Part shown: in pieces, positions 5,031-5,411 of the stretch
How positions within the stretch are numbered: position 1 is the stretch's first letter
How the letters are laid out: every line of letters begins with the position of its first letter
Assembly: GCA_030054015.1 (NCBI GenBank)
Contig: JASGCR010000162.1
Coordinates: forward strand, 1-5,411
Direction: 5' to 3'
Length of the DNA stretch: 5,411 nt
Source of the DNA: Candidatus Symbiobacter sp.
GTDB taxonomy: Bacteria > Pseudomonadota > Alphaproteobacteria > Elsterales > Elsteraceae
Notes under the pieces: generated by a model
What the model saw: the letters and a program-made list of their open reading frames with translations, nothing else
What the model was told of the DNA's origin: nothing
Databases searched by the model: none
Program-made: the position numbers and the translations under genes

Positions 5031-5124
5031 GGAATGGCGTGAGTGAAAAGGAATGGCGTGAGTGAAAAGGAATGGCGTGAGTGAAAAGGAATGGCGTGAG
5101 TGAAAGGAATGGCGTGAGTGAAAA
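5031..5124. repeat. 19-bp tandem array, five units
   Basis: Five head-to-tail copies of GGAATGGCGTGAGTGAAAA: 5031-5049, 5050-5068, 5069-5087, 5088-5105 (one A short) and 5106-5124. A sixth, broken unit GGAAGGGCGT (5125-5134) runs directly into the CGTCATTACCC end of the palindromic element. A 19-bp period is not a multiple of three, so the array does not encode a peptide repeat. There are no spacers, so it is not a CRISPR array. It sits about 110 bp upstream of ispG. Confidence 0.95.
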
Positions 5125-5130
5125 GGAAGG

Positions 5131-5314
5131 GCGTCATTACCCGCCGGACTGCAAGCGGGAACCCGCTTGCAGTCCGAGTCGGGTAATCCCCCAGGAGTAT
5201 TGTGGAAATAATACCCCTGGGGGCTTTCCCCCGACCAATGTCTTACGACATTGGCGGGGGACAGGCCCCGACTCAAAATATCCGTTGCACGGATATTTTG
5301 GCGGGTAATGACGC
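5131..5314. mobile_element. 184-bp nested palindromic element (MITE/REP-like)
   Basis: The termini GCGTCATTACCCGCC (5131-5145) and its exact reverse complement (5300-5314) form 15-bp inverted repeats. Inside are, in order: a 14-bp perfect hairpin (5146-5159/5162-5175); GAGTCGGG (5176-5183) paired with CCCGACTC (5267-5274), enclosing a 14-position hairpin with one mismatch (5188-5201/5210-5223) and a bulged hairpin (5228-5242/5247-5260); then a 10-bp perfect hairpin (5275-5284/5290-5299). Nearly every base can pair, giving a cloverleaf-like cruciform. There is no coding capacity, and no obvious target-site duplication was seen. Incomplete relatives lie at 1-123 and 5373-5411. It could be a non-autonomous transposon or a palindromic repeat spread by an enzyme encoded elsewhere. 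The assignment as mobile is inferred. Confidence 0.7.
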
Positions 5315-5388
5315 TCTCTTTTTGACGCTCATATTTTGACGTGCTTTAGAGTTGGACGGCGGCAAGAGGAGTCGTCATTACCCACCGC
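5315..5388. repeat. Spacer between two palindromic elements
   Basis: From the end of the 184-bp element, this segment carries two related stretches (TTTTTGACGCTC and ATTTTGACGTGC), then ACGGCGGCAAGAGGAGT and CGTCATTACCCA (5373-5384), which opens the next element. The words CGCTC, the T-run and GGCGGCAAGAG also appear at 122-210, so the spacers belong to the same family as the elements. No gene was seen. Confidence 0.7.
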
Positions 5389-5411
5389 GCTGTCCGTGAA
5401 TAACGGACAGC
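5389..5411. repeat. Palindrome at the window end, identical to the window start
   Basis: GCTGTCCGT and ACGGACAGC pair perfectly (9 bp) around GAATA. Its last 18 bases (5394-5411) are identical to bases 1-18. It follows CGTCATTACCCACC (5373-5386), the position where the intact element carries its first arm hairpin, so this is the left part of another element copy cut by the window edge. Confidence 0.92.

Noticed and set aside
5031..5124. CRISPR array.
   Set aside because: Units are contiguous 19-mers with no spacers, and no cas genes are present.
5025..5308. Open frames of 75-83 codons on both strands across the repeat region.
   Set aside because: They are products of tandem and palindromic repeats; the translations are repetitive (for example FHSRHS) or mirror the hairpins and have no protein-like conservation.
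1..5411. Insertion sequence with a transposase.
   Set aside because: No transposase-like frame exists in the window; only non-autonomous palindromic elements are supported.

Overview
This window looks like a stretch of bacterial chromosome, most likely from an alphaproteobacterium. The support is the alphaproteobacterial flavour of the IspG N-terminus (RRKxRQI), the fused NAD(P)HX repair enzyme, and a tRNA-Leu with encoded CCA. The lineage is an inference from remembered family features, not from a search. Gene density is moderate, and both ends are dense repeat DNA.

Layout. Positions 1-220 are a cluster of perfect hairpins and a 46-bp tandem duplication built around the words GGGTAATGACG and CGTCATTACCC. 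Next on the minus strand come tRNA-Leu(UAG) (237-322), a 77-residue protein of unknown function (390-623), a roughly 330-bp gap with a strong hairpin and a promoter-like site, and the bifunctional NAD(P)H-hydrate repair enzyme nnr (956-2494). A 68-bp divergent region separates nnr from a plus-strand single-domain response regulator (2563-2961). A plus-strand 165-residue protein follows (3063-3560). It resembles the C-terminal BECR-type nuclease domain found on phage MuF-like head proteins, here free-standing. Its stop codon lies inside the first of two 38-bp direct repeats, each carrying a minus-strand tRNA-like T-arm; the first copy closes into a 96-nt tRNA-like fold. ispG (3805-4923, minus) follows. 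From 5031 to the end there is a 19-bp tandem array running into a 184-bp nested palindromic element and the start of another copy.

Functionally, nnr (metabolite repair), ispG (MEP isoprenoid pathway) and the tRNA are housekeeping genes. The receiver protein is a signalling part whose partner is not visible. The accessory interest lies in two places: the modular palindromic family at both ends, whose arms differ in sequence yet stay perfectly self-complementary, and the orphan nuclease-like gene beside duplicated tRNA-like elements. The last 18 bases equal the first 18, and joining the ends there recreates an intact copy of the palindromic element. The window is therefore either circular or bounded by two copies of that family.
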